A DNA stretch of 64,000 bases, from assembly GCA_019421015.1 (NCBI GenBank), contig JAHZGC010000010.1, positions 58,600 to 122,599 of the forward strand, given 5' to 3'. Numbering within the stretch: position 1 is the first letter of the stretch; the number at the start of each line of letters is the position of its first letter. The translations under genes and the position numbers were made by a program. Shown here one piece after another: positions 43,017-52,528 of the stretch. This DNA is from Coriobacteriaceae bacterium. GTDB taxonomy: Bacteria; Actinomycetota; Coriobacteriia; Coriobacteriales; UMGS124. The notes below the pieces were generated by a model. That model saw only the letters and a list, made by a program, of their open reading frames with translations. It searched no databases and was not told the origin of the DNA.

Positions 43017-44570
43017 CTACTGGGCCTCGTCCCGCTCCCCTTGCACGCACTCCTCGAGCAGCTCGATAAGCTCGGTACGACTGTGGCGGTCGGTCTTACC
43101 GTAGATGTTACGCAGGTGGGTGCGCAGGGTGCTCTCGGTAATGAAGATCTGCCTGCAGATGCTCGCGTTGTCCTGGCGGCGCAGCACGAGCAGGGCTATC
43201 TCGCGTTCGCGCTCCGACAGCTCGAAGGGCGCCGTGGCCCGGGCCACCTCCTCGGGGGTTACCGACTCGGGGTCTAGGGCAAGGCGGTAACGGGTGCCTG
43301 CGGCCGGGGTCGGCTGCGGCGCGCTGCCTTCGAGCTCGGCGGGGTTCTCGGCCGCGCCGGAGCGTGGCGAGAACAGCTTGGTCAGGGTGCCCTCATCGAC
43401 CATGAGCGCCGAGGTGACCACCGCCGCGAAGATGATGGCCGCCGCAGCGCCGGCCAGGGGGAGCGTCGAGAGGTTCACCACGGTGCATATGAGCTCGGCG
43501 AAGGTACTGCAGAGCGTAAGCACGACCTGGCCGCAGGCGAACACGCAAGCCGCCCGCGCGGGGTCCCGGGAGCCGAGGCGCCCCCAGAGCGTCCAGGTGA
43601 AGATGCGAAAGAACGCCCAGGCAAAGCCAATGGCCAAAGCCTCGTAGCGCTGGGATCCCGGCTCGAGGACCAGCGTGAGCAGTAGACAACCTATGACTAG
43701 GGGCGTAATGAGGCGGTAGGCGAGGCCGAAGTTTCTGTGGCGCCGCCGGGTGGCGAATCCCAGGGCAACGAGCAACAGCGACACCGCGATGCCGGCGACG
43801 AGCGTGTAGTACTCGGTCGAGACGGCGGTCTTGGTCTCCGAGAGGTGGTTGGTGGCCGTGATGATGGCACCGAAGAGGCCGATGCCCACGAACAGGCGCA
43901 AGGGGAGCTTGGGCAGTGGCCCGCCGTCGAGCGGTGGCTGTGCGGGGCCGAGGGATCGCGGCACAACAACGAGGTCGTGGCGCAGAACTACTAGGACCGC
44001 CCCCGACAGTAGGGGGAGGATGGGTCTGAACACCAACGCTGCCGCCGGATCGAGGTTGGCCACGAGCAAGCAGAAGCCAAACGACACCCCGTAGCCGGCT
44101 GCCACCGTGGCCAGGGTTTCCGAGATGCGCGTGCGGGCGATGAGCTCGCCCCAGAGCACCACGAACCCTGCGCTCGTGGCGTAGCAGAGCCGCCCCGCCA
44201 CGACGCCGGCCAGCAAAGGAGGGTCGCTCACCCAGCCGCTCAGGTAGAGTATCGCTGTGCCCACGGCAGGGCCCAGCGAGGCGATACCAACCACCCAAAG
44301 GCGAGAGAGCAGCGGGCCGCGGCGCCGGGCGAGGAGGGCGAGGAGGGCCAACAGCGCGATGAGGCAGGCGGTGGCCGCATAGCCCCACGACGACAGGGTG
44401 TCGTGCACGCCGGGGCCCGGTGAGGGGAAGAGCGTGGGGGATATGTCGATGGTCTGCCAGCCCAGGTAGCAGCCCAGGCCAAGGGCGGTGAGCGTGGCGG
44501 TGGAGATGGTCTGGGGGGCGGCTGGGGCCGTGGCCGGTGTTGGGCGGCATGCTGGGTATTGTGGGGCCAC
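43017..44570 (-). CDS. Membrane-bound LuxR-family regulator
   Basis: 517 residues from the GTG at 44570 behind AGGGAG; an upstream in-frame ATG (44621 or 44642) lacks a good site. About 12 helices (25-400) precede the LuxR domain (about 440-517): FELSEREREIALLVLRRQD, then ASICRQIFITESTLRTHLR and NIYGKTDRHSRTELIELLEE. It is divergent from the FAD reductase at 44841 and is its likely regulator. The linker region is Ala/Pro/Ser-rich. Confidence 0.87.
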   Translation of the reverse strand: MAPQYPACRPTPATAPAAPQTISTATLTALGLGCYLGWQTIDISPTLFPSPGPGVHDTLSSWGYAATACLIALLALLALLARRRGPLLSRLWVVGIASLGPAVGTAILYLSGWVSDPPLLAGVVAGRLCYATSAGFVVLWGELIARTRISETLATVAAGYGVSFGFCLLVANLDPAAALVFRPILPLLSGAVLVVLRHDLVVVPRSLGPAQPPLDGGPLPKLPLRLFVGIGLFGAIITATNHLSETKTAVSTEYYTLVAGIAVSLLLVALGFATRRRHRNFGLAYRLITPLVIGCLLLTLVLEPGSQRYEALAIGFAWAFFRIFTWTLWGRLGSRDPARAACVFACGQVVLTLCSTFAELICTVVNLSTLPLAGAAAAIIFAAVVTSALMVDEGTLTKLFSPRSGAAENPAELEGSAPQPTPAAGTRYRLALDPESVTPEEVARATAPFELSEREREIALLVLRRQDNASICRQIFITESTLRTHLRNIYGKTDRHSRTELIELLEECVQGERDEAQ

Positions 44571-44634
44571 AGGGTTCTCCCTAGCTCGGTAGGTTGCGGC
44601 ATAAGAGCAGGTCAACGCCATAATACTTAGGCAA

Positions 44635-44665
44635 TACCTCAATGTCTACCTCAACGGATACCTCA
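44635..44665. promoter_or_regulatory. Three TACCTCA direct repeats at 12-bp period
   Basis: TACCTCA occurs at 44635-44641, 44647-44653 and 44659-44665, exactly 12 bp apart. It lies in the divergent region between the LuxR and FAD reductase genes, which suggests a cooperative binding array for the LuxR protein. Confidence 0.65.
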
Positions 44666-44840
44666 CGGTCAGCAGGGTTTACCGCGGTCGGCGTATGTCC
44701 GCGAGGCGCGCCGATGGGCTATTGATACGTCTCGTCAGCCCACGCCGCGGCCCGTTGTCGCGACGCGGGGCCGGCCGCCCGCTCCGACGGCGCCCGGCAC
44801 ACGTCATTCAAGGGGACCACCTACAAGGAGGCACCAGAGT

Positions 44841-46292
44841 ATGAGCCAGAACACCATGGACCGCCGCCACTTCCTCCGCGCCCTCGGCACCGCCGGGGCT
44901 GCCGCCGCCATCTCCACCGCCGGCGCCGGCATCTCCTTTGGCGACGAGGCCGCCAGCAACGCCCGCGCCCTCGGCGACGCCGACGTGAACTTCTCCCAGG
45001 AGGTCGACGTCCTCATCGCGGGCGCCGGCATCTCGGGCATGATGGCGGCCCTGGACCCCGCCACCGCCGGCCTCAAGACCCTTATCGTTGAGCAGAACGG
45101 CTTCTTTGGCGGCGACGCCATCTACTCGGCTGCCTGCATGATGTGCAACACCGCCAAGCTGACCGAGGAAGAGCGCCCCGAGAAGTACAGCACCATCGAG
45201 CAGCTCCGCGAGCGCTTTGCCCCCTACTACGAGAACGACGAGGCCGGTCTCGACAAGCTCATGCAGCTCCAGGAGTGGGGCGGCAAGTTCATGGACAAGC
45301 TGCACTACGAGTGGGGCTACAACTTCCAGCCCAAGATGGAGGGCCCGTACCAGCAAGCCTTCTTCCCCGAGGGTGGCATCTGCACCCTGCCCGGCGCCTT
45401 TACCCTTATGGACCAGAAGATTACCGAGGTTGGCACCGAGTATCTCTTTGACACCACCCTCAAGACCCTGATCGTTGACGAGGGCGGCGCCGTGGTGGGC
45501 GCCCGCTTTACCGACAACAAGACCGGTGCCCCGGTGGACATCGCCGCCAAGGCCGTGATCCTGGCCACCGGCGGGTACGCCTCGAACCAGGAGTGGATGA
45601 CCAAGTACGCCCCCTCCACTGCCGACCTGGGCTGCATCGTGAGCGGCCGCACGGGCGAGGGCATCAAGGCCGGCATCGCGGCCGGCGGTACCCTCTTTGG
45701 CATGGCGGAGCCCGGCAACTTGAATCCGCGCCACGAGGCCGGCCACATGCTCGGCATGCACTACCCGATCCTGGCCATCCTGCCCAACGGCAAGCGCTTC
45801 TACTGCGAGACCGCCGTGCACGACGCCGCCAGCGGCAGCCTGAACAACGGCTTCCACTCGTGGTGGAGCATCTGGGACAATACCGCCCAGAACGGCCCCG
45901 ATCAGGAGGTCATCAAGCACGCCGGCGAGAACGTGAAGGTCGCCAACTCCCTCGAGGAGCTCGCCGAGGGCATGGGCATGCACATCGAGACCGTGCAGGC
46001 CGCCTTCGACAACTACAACGCCATCTGCGACGCCGGCGAGGACCCGGACTTCGGCCGCACGCTGTTCCTGCAGAAGCTCGAGGCCCCCTACTACTACCTG
46101 CAGAACGTGCCCGTGCGCTACAAGAGCGTGGGCGGCCTCAACGTCTCGAGCCGCTACGAGGTCTTGGACGCCGACGGCAACCCCATCCCCGGCCTGTACG
46201 CCTGCGGCTGCACCGCCGGCACCACTGACATCGTTCCGGCCGCCGGGTCGGGCATGATCGTGGGCCAGACCGTGGCCGAGGACCTGGCGTAA
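44841..46292 (+). CDS. Tat-exported FAD-dependent reductase (fumarate reductase-like)
   Basis: 483 residues from the ATG behind AAGGAGG. MDRRHFLRALGTAG is the twin-arginine leader (to about residue 40). The FAD motif is LIAGAGISGMMAAL, then QNGFFGGDAI. The C-terminal flavin contact is YACGCTAGTTDIVPAAGSG. It has no FMN domain and no haem motifs, so its electron donor is a separate protein. The DMRs of substrate binding cannot be assigned. Paired with the divergent LuxR gene. A terminator follows. Confidence 0.87.
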   Translation: MSQNTMDRRHFLRALGTAGAAAAISTAGAGISFGDEAASNARALGDADVNFSQEVDVLIAGAGISGMMAALDPATAGLKTLIVEQNGFFGGDAIYSAACMMCNTAKLTEEERPEKYSTIEQLRERFAPYYENDEAGLDKLMQLQEWGGKFMDKLHYEWGYNFQPKMEGPYQQAFFPEGGICTLPGAFTLMDQKITEVGTEYLFDTTLKTLIVDEGGAVVGARFTDNKTGAPVDIAAKAVILATGGYASNQEWMTKYAPSTADLGCIVSGRTGEGIKAGIAAGGTLFGMAEPGNLNPRHEAGHMLGMHYPILAILPNGKRFYCETAVHDAASGSLNNGFHSWWSIWDNTAQNGPDQEVIKHAGENVKVANSLEELAEGMGMHIETVQAAFDNYNAICDAGEDPDFGRTLFLQKLEAPYYYLQNVPVRYKSVGGLNVSSRYEVLDADGNPIPGLYACGCTAGTTDIVPAAGSGMIVGQTVAEDLA

Positions 46293-46338
46293 GGGAGAAC
46301 GGCCGAGGGCCCGGATGGCCGGGGCTTGAGTTTGGCGG

Positions 46339-46375
46339 GTCGGGCGGGTGGCTTGCGGGCTGCCTGCCCGACTTT
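46339..46375 (+). terminator. Terminator after the FAD reductase gene
   Basis: GTCGGGC pairs with GCCCGAC with further G-C pairs inside, followed by TTT. Confidence 0.7.
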
Positions 46376-46389
46376 CGTCTGTATGTTAG

Positions 46390-46578
46390 GGCCGTTGGGG
46401 TTCGGGCGGCCCGGAAAGCGTGTTCTCTATGACGGCGGCCTTCATCTCGTAGCCGTATTGGAATATTTCCGCAGGTAGCGCATCATGGAGGTATGTATGA
46501 CCTGGGGAACGGCCTCGAGGTCGTCGAGGTAGCGGCGCAAGTCTGCCGTGGCTTGCCCTTCCAGACTGTCCTATAAAA
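46390..46578 (-). pseudogene. Remnant of an unidentified gene
   Basis: The minus strand reads SLEGQATADLRRYLDDLEAV, then PQVIHTSMMRYLRKY, and after a one-base shift FQYGYEMKAAVIENTL to a stop. The composition is protein-like and helical, but there is no start codon and the frame breaks near 46470. It is a decayed fragment; I do not recognise the family. The rest of the 344-bp gap (46293-46636) holds the terminator above and nothing else I can name. Confidence 0.35.
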
Positions 46579-46636
46579 TACCAGGTAATTGCTGTAAATG
46601 CATCTTTTCACTGGGTACGGATTGTCGCTCATGACC

Positions 46637-47398
46637 CTATACCGCACCGTCTCCGGCCGCTTTCACCAGCGCCTCGAACAGCGCGAACGCCGCCGGGTCG
46701 GCGCGCCAGAGGAACTCGGGGTGCCACTGGACGCCGAGCACAAAGCGGGCCGAGGGCTTCTCCACCGCCTCGACGACGCCGTCGGGCGCCCAGGCACTCG
46801 TCGCAAGGCCGGGGGCCGCGACGCGTACGCTTTGGTGGTGCAGCGAGTTTACGCCCAGGTGTTCCGGCGCCCTGCCGAGTGCCGATGCCAACAGGCTGCC
46901 GGGTGTGACGGCCACGGTGTGGACCGGCTCTTCGTAGGGCTCTCCCTGCCGATGGCGCAGCGGGGGTTCCTCCCAGCTCGGGGTGGCCTCGGGCTGGGAG
47001 GGGAGGTCCTGCCAGAGCGTGCCGCCCAGGGCCACGTTGATGGCCTGGCACCCGCGGCAGATTCCGAGCAGGGGTTTGTCCGCCGTTACGACGAGGGGAA
47101 TCAGGGCGCATTCCAGCTCGTCGCGCAGCTCGCTGGTGGGACCGCAGGCCTCGTGGGGCTGCTGGCCGTAGCGGGCCGGGTCTATGTCGAGGCCGCCGGG
47201 CACGAGAAAGCCGTCGAAGGCGCCGACCAGTTGGCCGAGGTCCTCTTTGGGGCAGGGGGCTCCCAGGACCACGGGGATGCCGCCGGCCGCAAACACGGCA
47301 TCTACCAGGCACTGCTGGGCAAAGAGGGCCGGCTCGCCGCTGGTGCGGGCCTCGCTGCGGGGTGTGATGGCAATCAAGGGGCGGGAGTGCGGGGCCAT
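46637..47398 (-). CDS. Class I glutamine amidotransferase-like hydrolase (peptidase C26)
   Basis: 253 residues from the ATG behind GAGG. ITPRSEARTSGE start, FLVPGGLDIDPARYG, the nucleophile elbow LLGICRGCQAINVALGG (Cys in ICRG) and GVQWHPEF (His/Glu) give the full Cys-His-Glu triad of the gamma-glutamyl-gamma-aminobutyrate hydrolase (PuuD-like) family. It probably hydrolyses gamma-glutamyl amides. No putrescine-pathway genes are adjacent. It is 118 bp upstream-to-downstream of the C39-like gene on the same strand. Confidence 0.88.
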   Translation of the reverse strand: MAPHSRPLIAITPRSEARTSGEPALFAQQCLVDAVFAAGGIPVVLGAPCPKEDLGQLVGAFDGFLVPGGLDIDPARYGQQPHEACGPTSELRDELECALIPLVVTADKPLLGICRGCQAINVALGGTLWQDLPSQPEATPSWEEPPLRHRQGEPYEEPVHTVAVTPGSLLASALGRAPEHLGVNSLHHQSVRVAAPGLATSAWAPDGVVEAVEKPSARFVLGVQWHPEFLWRADPAAFALFEALVKAAGDGAV

Positions 47399-47515
47399 GG
47401 GCGTGGACCTCTTTCGGGCCGGGTGCGCGGACGGGGTCGAGCATCCCCTATTGTGATGCAGGCGGCCTGCGGGCGCCACCGTCGCAGGGGCTTTGACTTC
47501 GCGGCGCAACCGCCC

Positions 47516-48406
47516 CTACTCCCGTGCGAGCTCCCACAGGTTGAGCGCCTGGCCCAGCACCGTCTCGATCGGCCAGCCCTGGGCGCTGCGCTCGGGGCTG
47601 TTGGGGTCGTAGACGCGGGCGTCACCGTTCTCGTCTCGGCCGCAGAGCACGATGAAATGTCCCACGGTGGTAAAGTCCCCCGGGCCCATGCTGCAGATGA
47701 CCGGGTATCCGGCGTCGAGCACCCCCGCCACCACGCCTTCGCTGGCCGGGAGCTCTTCGGCCCTCAGACCCAGCAGCGCCGAACCCTCGGTGATGAGCCG
47801 CCACGCCGTCATGCCGTTCTCCACGTAACCGTTGCGCTCGCTGAACGCCGCCATTTCAGGAGGGGTGAGGTCGGTCTTGCCGGTAAGGTACACATAGGCC
47901 ATCGAGAGACAGGTGGGGCCGCAGCCGCTCTCGCCCACGGTCGCCCCCGCGTAGGGCTCGTCGGCCCAGGCGGGGTCCACCTGGTAGAGGTGGGGCATCT
48001 TTCCCGCCCGCCATTGTTCGACGGGTGTGCTTGTCATGCTTGCCTGCCCATCGCCCATGAACGGTGCGAGCGGGTTCGTGCAGCTTGCTGCCCCTGCCAC
48101 GAGGACCCCCAGCAGGGCGATTGCCGCTATGCAGCCGCCCGCGATCACTCGAGCTGACGAGCGGCTGCGTCCTTGCAGCCGGTAGCGCGCCTGGTCGCGG
48201 GTGTATGGGGAGTGGGTGGCATCCTGGCTATAGGGGGAGGCGCTCTGATTGAATGCGGCGTCGGGTGCCGAGGCCAGTGTGGGGGCATCACGACCGTAAG
48301 GTGGCTGATTCGCGCCGTGCTCTTTGGGGCGCCTGTCTGGCCTGGTGGCTGGGGCATACCGGATGGGCGCGCAGTGTCGCGCTGCCGCAAGGGGGTCGTG
48401 GACCAT
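47516..48406 (-). CDS. Membrane-anchored C39-like papain-fold peptidase
   Basis: 296 residues from the ATG behind GGGAGG. The N-terminal 80 residues are polar and Pro/Ser/Arg-rich, followed by one membrane helix (VIAGGCIAAIALLGVLVAGA). The outside domain contains GESGCGPTCLSMAYVYL (catalytic Cys) and VGHFIVLCGRDENG (catalytic His) with YDPNSPE as the third element, as in the Peptidase_C39_2 family. It probably acts on peptides or on envelope proteins outside the membrane. It is co-directional with the C26 gene. Confidence 0.82.
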   Translation of the reverse strand: MVHDPLAAARHCAPIRYAPATRPDRRPKEHGANQPPYGRDAPTLASAPDAAFNQSASPYSQDATHSPYTRDQARYRLQGRSRSSARVIAGGCIAAIALLGVLVAGAASCTNPLAPFMGDGQASMTSTPVEQWRAGKMPHLYQVDPAWADEPYAGATVGESGCGPTCLSMAYVYLTGKTDLTPPEMAAFSERNGYVENGMTAWRLITEGSALLGLRAEELPASEGVVAGVLDAGYPVICSMGPGDFTTVGHFIVLCGRDENGDARVYDPNSPERSAQGWPIETVLGQALNLWELARE

Positions 48407-49006
48407 GGGGCATCCTCCCGACTTTTTGGTGTTGCCCCATGGTAGCGGGGCCAGTTGGAAGCCCTTCTTGCCGGGGTCATGCGCTTGTCATGCAAAAACC
48501 TTGCAATCGAAGACAGGAGTGCGGGCGGGAACTCTGCAGAATTATCAATCTAGAATATAAGGAGTGCCCTTTGGAGAAATACAGCCGCATGACGGGGGTT
48601 CGTGTACCGCGTAACACCCCGAAACCGGCCGTCAGCCCGCGTTCGGGCGCGGCCTGAACGTTGGCGGAGAGGGGTGCCGAGCGGGGGCGCGCCGTCTACC
48701 TGGGTGTTTGCCGAGGGCCCAACGTGGGTCGGCGGAGCGGGGAGGGCGGATCAATCGCAAAACGGTACGCGAACCCCCATTTTGCGGGTACATTTGGTGG
48801 AAAACGGTTAAACTTTCTGAATATTGATATACTCCCCCGCGCCCCGGCGGGTGCTTGCGTAGAATCCGTCCGCACGGCTGTGTGGGACCGGTCGAGGTGG
48901 GGTATCGTTGGGCTAACCGGCGGAACGGATTTGCGAAATGGTTTTACGCGACGGTTTTTATGCGAGCAGTTCTGTACCTTTGCATGCGAGTACGTGAGGA
49001 GACGCC
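48407..49006. other. 600-bp gap before the CpXC gene
   Basis: No long ORF is convincing. One possible small ORF starts at TTG about 48571 (RBS AAGGAG at about 48561) and encodes 28 residues beginning MEKYSRMTGVRVPRN. A TATACT -10-like site lies at 48828-48833, but it is 170 bp before the next ATG. The region near 48780-48830 is A/T-rich. I see no repeat or RNA that I can name. Confidence 0.4.
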
Positions 49007-49756
49007 ATGATCAACACGACGACATCGACCAAGCCGTTCAAGTGCGACGCGTGCGGCCACGTGGGCGAGGCCGTTTACTACGAGGTCGTTGACGCTGTGC
49101 AGGACCCCGTTGCCAAGGAGAAGGTCCTGAGCGGCGAGGCGTTTACCTATGCCTGTCCGGAGTGCGGCACGGTCTACGCGTTGGACTACCCCATGCTCTA
49201 CAACGACGACGACCGCCGCTGCATGGTGTACTGCGCCAACGGCTGCGTGGTGGGGGAGGAGGCCGACCCCGTGTTCGAGCGGTTTGCCGACCTCGAAGAC
49301 GACGAGGTCCAGACGCCGGCCGTGCGCCTGAACCCGGCGCTGGCCTGCAAGCGCCGCATCGTTGCCACCCCCGAGGACCTGATGGAGAAGCTCGACATCT
49401 TTTACGCCGGTCTCGACGACCGCATGGTGGAGTTGCTCAAGGTGCTCTCCAGCATTGCGATTGCCGAGGACGACGGCGTCGAGGTGGAATGGATGGTGTT
49501 CGACCGCGTCGACCCTGATACGGGCGAGTTCGTGTTCGTCGCCCGTTCCGACGCCTACGAGGAGGGCATGAGCGATATCGACGTGGATCGGGCCGACTAC
49601 GACGTGATGGCGAACGATCGCGAGCTGATCGCCGACTTTGCCACGATCCCCTACGACTTCTATATCGACCGTGCTTGGGCGCTCGACCGCCTCGACGAGG
49701 CCTACGCCCTTATGGACGAAGAGGACCCCGAATCGGCGGAGACGCCCGCCGAGTAG
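49007..49756 (+). CDS. CpXC-domain protein
   Basis: 249 residues from the ATG behind GAGGAG. FKCDACGHVGEAVYYEVVDA and FTYACPECGTVYALDYPMLY form two CxxC knuckles that should bind zinc, with the spacing of the CpXC domain. The C-terminal half is acidic and helical (ATPEDLMEKLDIFYAGLDDR). The function of the family is unknown. No signal peptide. It is convergent with the DUF4097 gene; only 20 bp separate their stops. Confidence 0.75.
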   Translation: MINTTTSTKPFKCDACGHVGEAVYYEVVDAVQDPVAKEKVLSGEAFTYACPECGTVYALDYPMLYNDDDRRCMVYCANGCVVGEEADPVFERFADLEDDEVQTPAVRLNPALACKRRIVATPEDLMEKLDIFYAGLDDRMVELLKVLSSIAIAEDDGVEVEWMVFDRVDPDTGEFVFVARSDAYEEGMSDIDVDRADYDVMANDRELIADFATIPYDFYIDRAWALDRLDEAYALMDEEDPESAETPAE

Positions 49757-49776
49757 GGGGTTGGGGCAAGAGCCCC

Positions 49777-50634
49777 TTACGCCTTTATGATCTTGAGGCT
49801 GCCGCTGGCGAACTCGGCGTCGATGACCAGCGAGTTGCCGTCTTTGTGGCGGTAGACGCTGCGGCCGTCGCCGTCCTCCTGCGTCACGTCGAAGTCGGTA
49901 GAGAAGCTCCCCGAGAGCTTTTCCACTGTGGCGACGAACCCGTCATTCTCGGGGATGGTGAGCGTGACGTGGCCGCTTGCCATATCGACGGCCACGTCAC
50001 GCGGACAGGTTTCGCTGCAGGTCAGGGCCGCGGTTCCCGAGGCCATCTCGAGGCTTACGGTGCTCGCTATACGGCCCTCCACCTCAAGCCGGCCACTCGC
50101 CATGTCGAGGTTCAGGTCGTCTACCTGCACGTTGCTCGCGGTGAGCCGGCCCGAGGCCAGCGCCACCCTAAGCTCGGTGCAGCCTGCGCCGTCCACCGTG
50201 TAGGAGCCCGACGCCCCGTTGATCTCGAGCCGGTCGAGATGGTCGGCGAGGGAGGAGGGCAGCGTGACCGCGAGGTCCTTGCTGCCTCCCTGGAACAGGC
50301 TGAACGGAAAAACGAAGTTGCCGCCGTAATCGATCGAGAGCTTGGTGCCCGAGAGCTCGCAGCGCGTGGTCGGGGGCCTGAGGCCCAGGAAGCCGGGGGT
50401 CGTGTCCTCCTCGACGCGAATGGCGCCGTCGGCCTTGGTGTCGTCGACGGTCACGGTGACCGACCCGGCTGCCCAGTTGATCTCGAGGGTGCGCACAGGG
50501 TCGGCCTCCCATGGGGAACCGTTGAGCTCTTGGGCAAGCGCCGTGCAGGGGAGAAGGGCCGAGCCGGCGAGGGCGCCCCCCAGGGCCAGGGCTTCTCGGC
50601 GAGAAAGGTCGCGGTGTTCGCGGGGTTGGGCCAT
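49777..50634 (-). CDS. Tat-exported DUF4097 (beta-helix) protein
   Basis: 285 residues from the ATG behind GAGAGG; a longer frame from 50703 is unlikely. DLSRREALALGGALAG is a twin-arginine leader. The body has repeated beta-strand units in which MASG recurs: LASGRLTASNVQVDDLNLD, then MASGRLEVEGRIASTVSLE and MASGTAALTCSE. This is the DUF4097 repeat, predicted to form a right-handed beta-helix on the cell surface. Role unknown (adhesin-like or signalling). It is single-copy, downstream of the CDF gene on the same strand. Confidence 0.82.
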   Translation of the reverse strand: MAQPREHRDLSRREALALGGALAGSALLPCTALAQELNGSPWEADPVRTLEINWAAGSVTVTVDDTKADGAIRVEEDTTPGFLGLRPPTTRCELSGTKLSIDYGGNFVFPFSLFQGGSKDLAVTLPSSLADHLDRLEINGASGSYTVDGAGCTELRVALASGRLTASNVQVDDLNLDMASGRLEVEGRIASTVSLEMASGTAALTCSETCPRDVAVDMASGHVTLTIPENDGFVATVEKLSGSFSTDFDVTQEDGDGRSVYRHKDGNSLVIDAEFASGSLKIIKA

Positions 50635-50752
50635 GGCGGGGGTCCTCTCGGGCTGGGGTGCGGTCGCTTGCGGTCGACGGTCGACGGGCGTGCGATGGAA
50701 CACGATAGAACGTGCAGCCGAGTATACACCCGGCGTCGCGTGCTGGCCGCGG

Positions 50753-51823
50753 TTACTCCTCGGGCATCTGGCTTTGAATCACGCGCTGACGCTCGACGCT
50801 CGCGATGTTCTCGGCCTCGATGAAGATGCGGGTGGTTTGGGGGAAGCGCGTCGCGAGGTTTTTCTCGATGCGGTCCACGGCGGCCAGGACGTCACCGGCG
50901 GTGCAGCTGGCCTTAAAGGTGGCGTCAACGGTCATGAGCATGCTGTCGGGCCCAAAGTACATGGTGAGCACGCGGCCGGCCTTCTCCACGGCGGGGTCGG
51001 CCTCGACCATGGCGCGGGCCTCGGCTAGCTCCTCGCGCTCCATACCCTCGCCCACGAGCAGGCCCTTGGACTCGCGCAGCAGCACTACCGACACGCACAT
51101 GAGCAAAAGGCCAATGATCACCGAGGCCGCGCCGTCGAACACGGCGTTGCCGGTGAGGTGCGTGAGCAGCAGACCAAAGAAGGCAAAGAGCAGGCCGAGC
51201 TCGGCGGCGGAGTCCTCGAGCACCACGGTGTAGAGGCTGGGATCCTTGCAGTCCTTGATGTACTCGAGCGGGCGCTTGGAGCCACGGGCCTTGTTGAACG
51301 ACTTGACGGCCACGCGCAGCGACATGCCCTCGATGAACATGGCGGCAAAGAGCACGATGTAGCTCATGAGCGGGTTGCCGTGCTCGGTGGTGCCGGCCAG
51401 GGCGTGTTGGATGGCCGTGATGCCCTGCATGATCGACACACCGCCGCCCAGCGCAAAGATTGAGACGGCCACCACGAGGGTCCAGAAGTAGAGCTCCTTG
51501 CCAAAACCGAAGGGATGCTCGATGGTGGGCGGCTTCTTGGCTTTGTGGATGCCCAGCAGCACGAGAAAGCCGTTGCCCGAGTCCACGATGGAGTGGATGC
51601 CCTCGGAGACCATGGCCACCGATCCCGAGATGGCGGCCGCGATGAACTTGACGATGCCTACCAGGATGTTTGCGGTGATGGCCGCGATGACCGACCCCAC
51701 GCTCTCGTGGGTGGGCTTGCGTTCGGCGGGGCCGGCGGGCTCTGCGGAGGCCACCGCGACGCCGCCGGTGGGCGCGGGTTTGGAGTCGAGGGTCTGGGCG
51801 GGCGCGGGGTCGTTCGATGCCAT
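50753..51823 (-). CDS. Cation diffusion facilitator (CDF) metal transporter
   Basis: 356 residues from the ATG behind AAGGAGC. Six helices (about 45-265) carry the family signatures SGSVAMVSEGIHSIVDSGN (the SxxMxxxxxHSxxD metal site) and LEDSAAELGLLFAF (second site). The cytoplasmic C-terminal domain (about 270-345) has the typical TMYFGPDSMLMTVDATF fold. It exports divalent metal such as zinc or iron/manganese in exchange for protons. The N-terminal 38 residues are Ala/Pro-rich. Confidence 0.9.
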   Translation of the reverse strand: MASNDPAPAQTLDSKPAPTGGVAVASAEPAGPAERKPTHESVGSVIAAITANILVGIVKFIAAAISGSVAMVSEGIHSIVDSGNGFLVLLGIHKAKKPPTIEHPFGFGKELYFWTLVVAVSIFALGGGVSIMQGITAIQHALAGTTEHGNPLMSYIVLFAAMFIEGMSLRVAVKSFNKARGSKRPLEYIKDCKDPSLYTVVLEDSAAELGLLFAFFGLLLTHLTGNAVFDGAASVIIGLLLMCVSVVLLRESKGLLVGEGMEREELAEARAMVEADPAVEKAGRVLTMYFGPDSMLMTVDATFKASCTAGDVLAAVDRIEKNLATRFPQTTRIFIEAENIASVERQRVIQSQMPEE

Positions 51824-52066
51824 GGGATGTGCTCCTTACGTTCGTGCGAGGTGGTCTTGGCGCGGGTGTCGACGAGCTGACGACTTACTTGGATGATTGT
51901 ATCCGTCGGAGGCGCGGTTCAGGCGCTCCGGCGGCGGGGACGGCCTGCTCGCCAGGTACTCGCCATAGAGTCCGAGGGCGTGGGCGGGCGGTGGGTTAAG
52001 GCCTGCGGGATAGGTCCGGCGTCGGGCTGGGGGCCTGGGCGAGCGGTTTTTATTGGGGCGCGCGAT
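51824..52066. other. Gap between the CDF gene and repeat copy B
   Basis: Holds the CDF start region and no convincing ORF. The rest of the 705-bp gap is copy B (52067-52288) and 240 bp leading to the methyltransferase, in which I see nothing else I can name. Confidence 0.5.
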
Positions 52067-52288
52067 GGACGAGATCCGGGCTTTGCGGCTTTGGCCGGGG
52101 CGTCCGTGGCGGAGGTCGGAACTTTGCGACGCGGTTTGGCCCGGGCGGCGACCCGGGTGCGCAGCCGACGGGCTGTGTGCCTGCGGTGATACCCAACGCC
52201 CCTGGGGTGCTACCAAAAAAGCGAGTCGCAAAGCTCGGGTTTCCGTCATCCGCGACCCCGCCGAAGTCGCAAAGTCCTGATCTTGTCC
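52067..52288. repeat. 222-bp four-motif intergenic element, copy B
   Basis: Motif cores at 52080-52089 (GCTTTGCGGC), 52121-52130, 52225-52234 (inverted) and 52266-52275 (inverted); core-start offsets 41, 104 and 41 bp, identical to copy A. The total span is also 222 bp. The 94-bp interior is G/C-rich and shows no visible similarity to the A/T-rich interior of copy A. Outer motifs begin GGAC(G/A)AGATC, inner motifs begin GG/GA-C as in copy A. Confidence 0.85.
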
Positions 52289-52528
52289 ACCGCGTGGCCG
52301 TGCGGGCGTGCCCCCATTGATATCTAAGAGCCAACAGGGAACATCGGTTTAAGTGCCTCTTCCGTTCCGCACGACCCCACCCTGCGGCCGCCTGAATGCT
52401 CCCTCGTGAACGCCCGTCTGCCGCTCTTGCGCGGTCCATCTTGTCGGCTGCCCGCCATTCTCCGCCCGCCCCACTTCTCGAACGGCTACCATGGAACCCC
52501 TGCCCGTAAGCCCGCCTGAGGAGGCCCC

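Noticed and set aside
48253..48657. 134-codon ORF in the gap before the CpXC gene
   Set aside because: It starts inside the antisense of the C39-like gene and has no protein-like features; only the last 28 codons have a plausible RBS.
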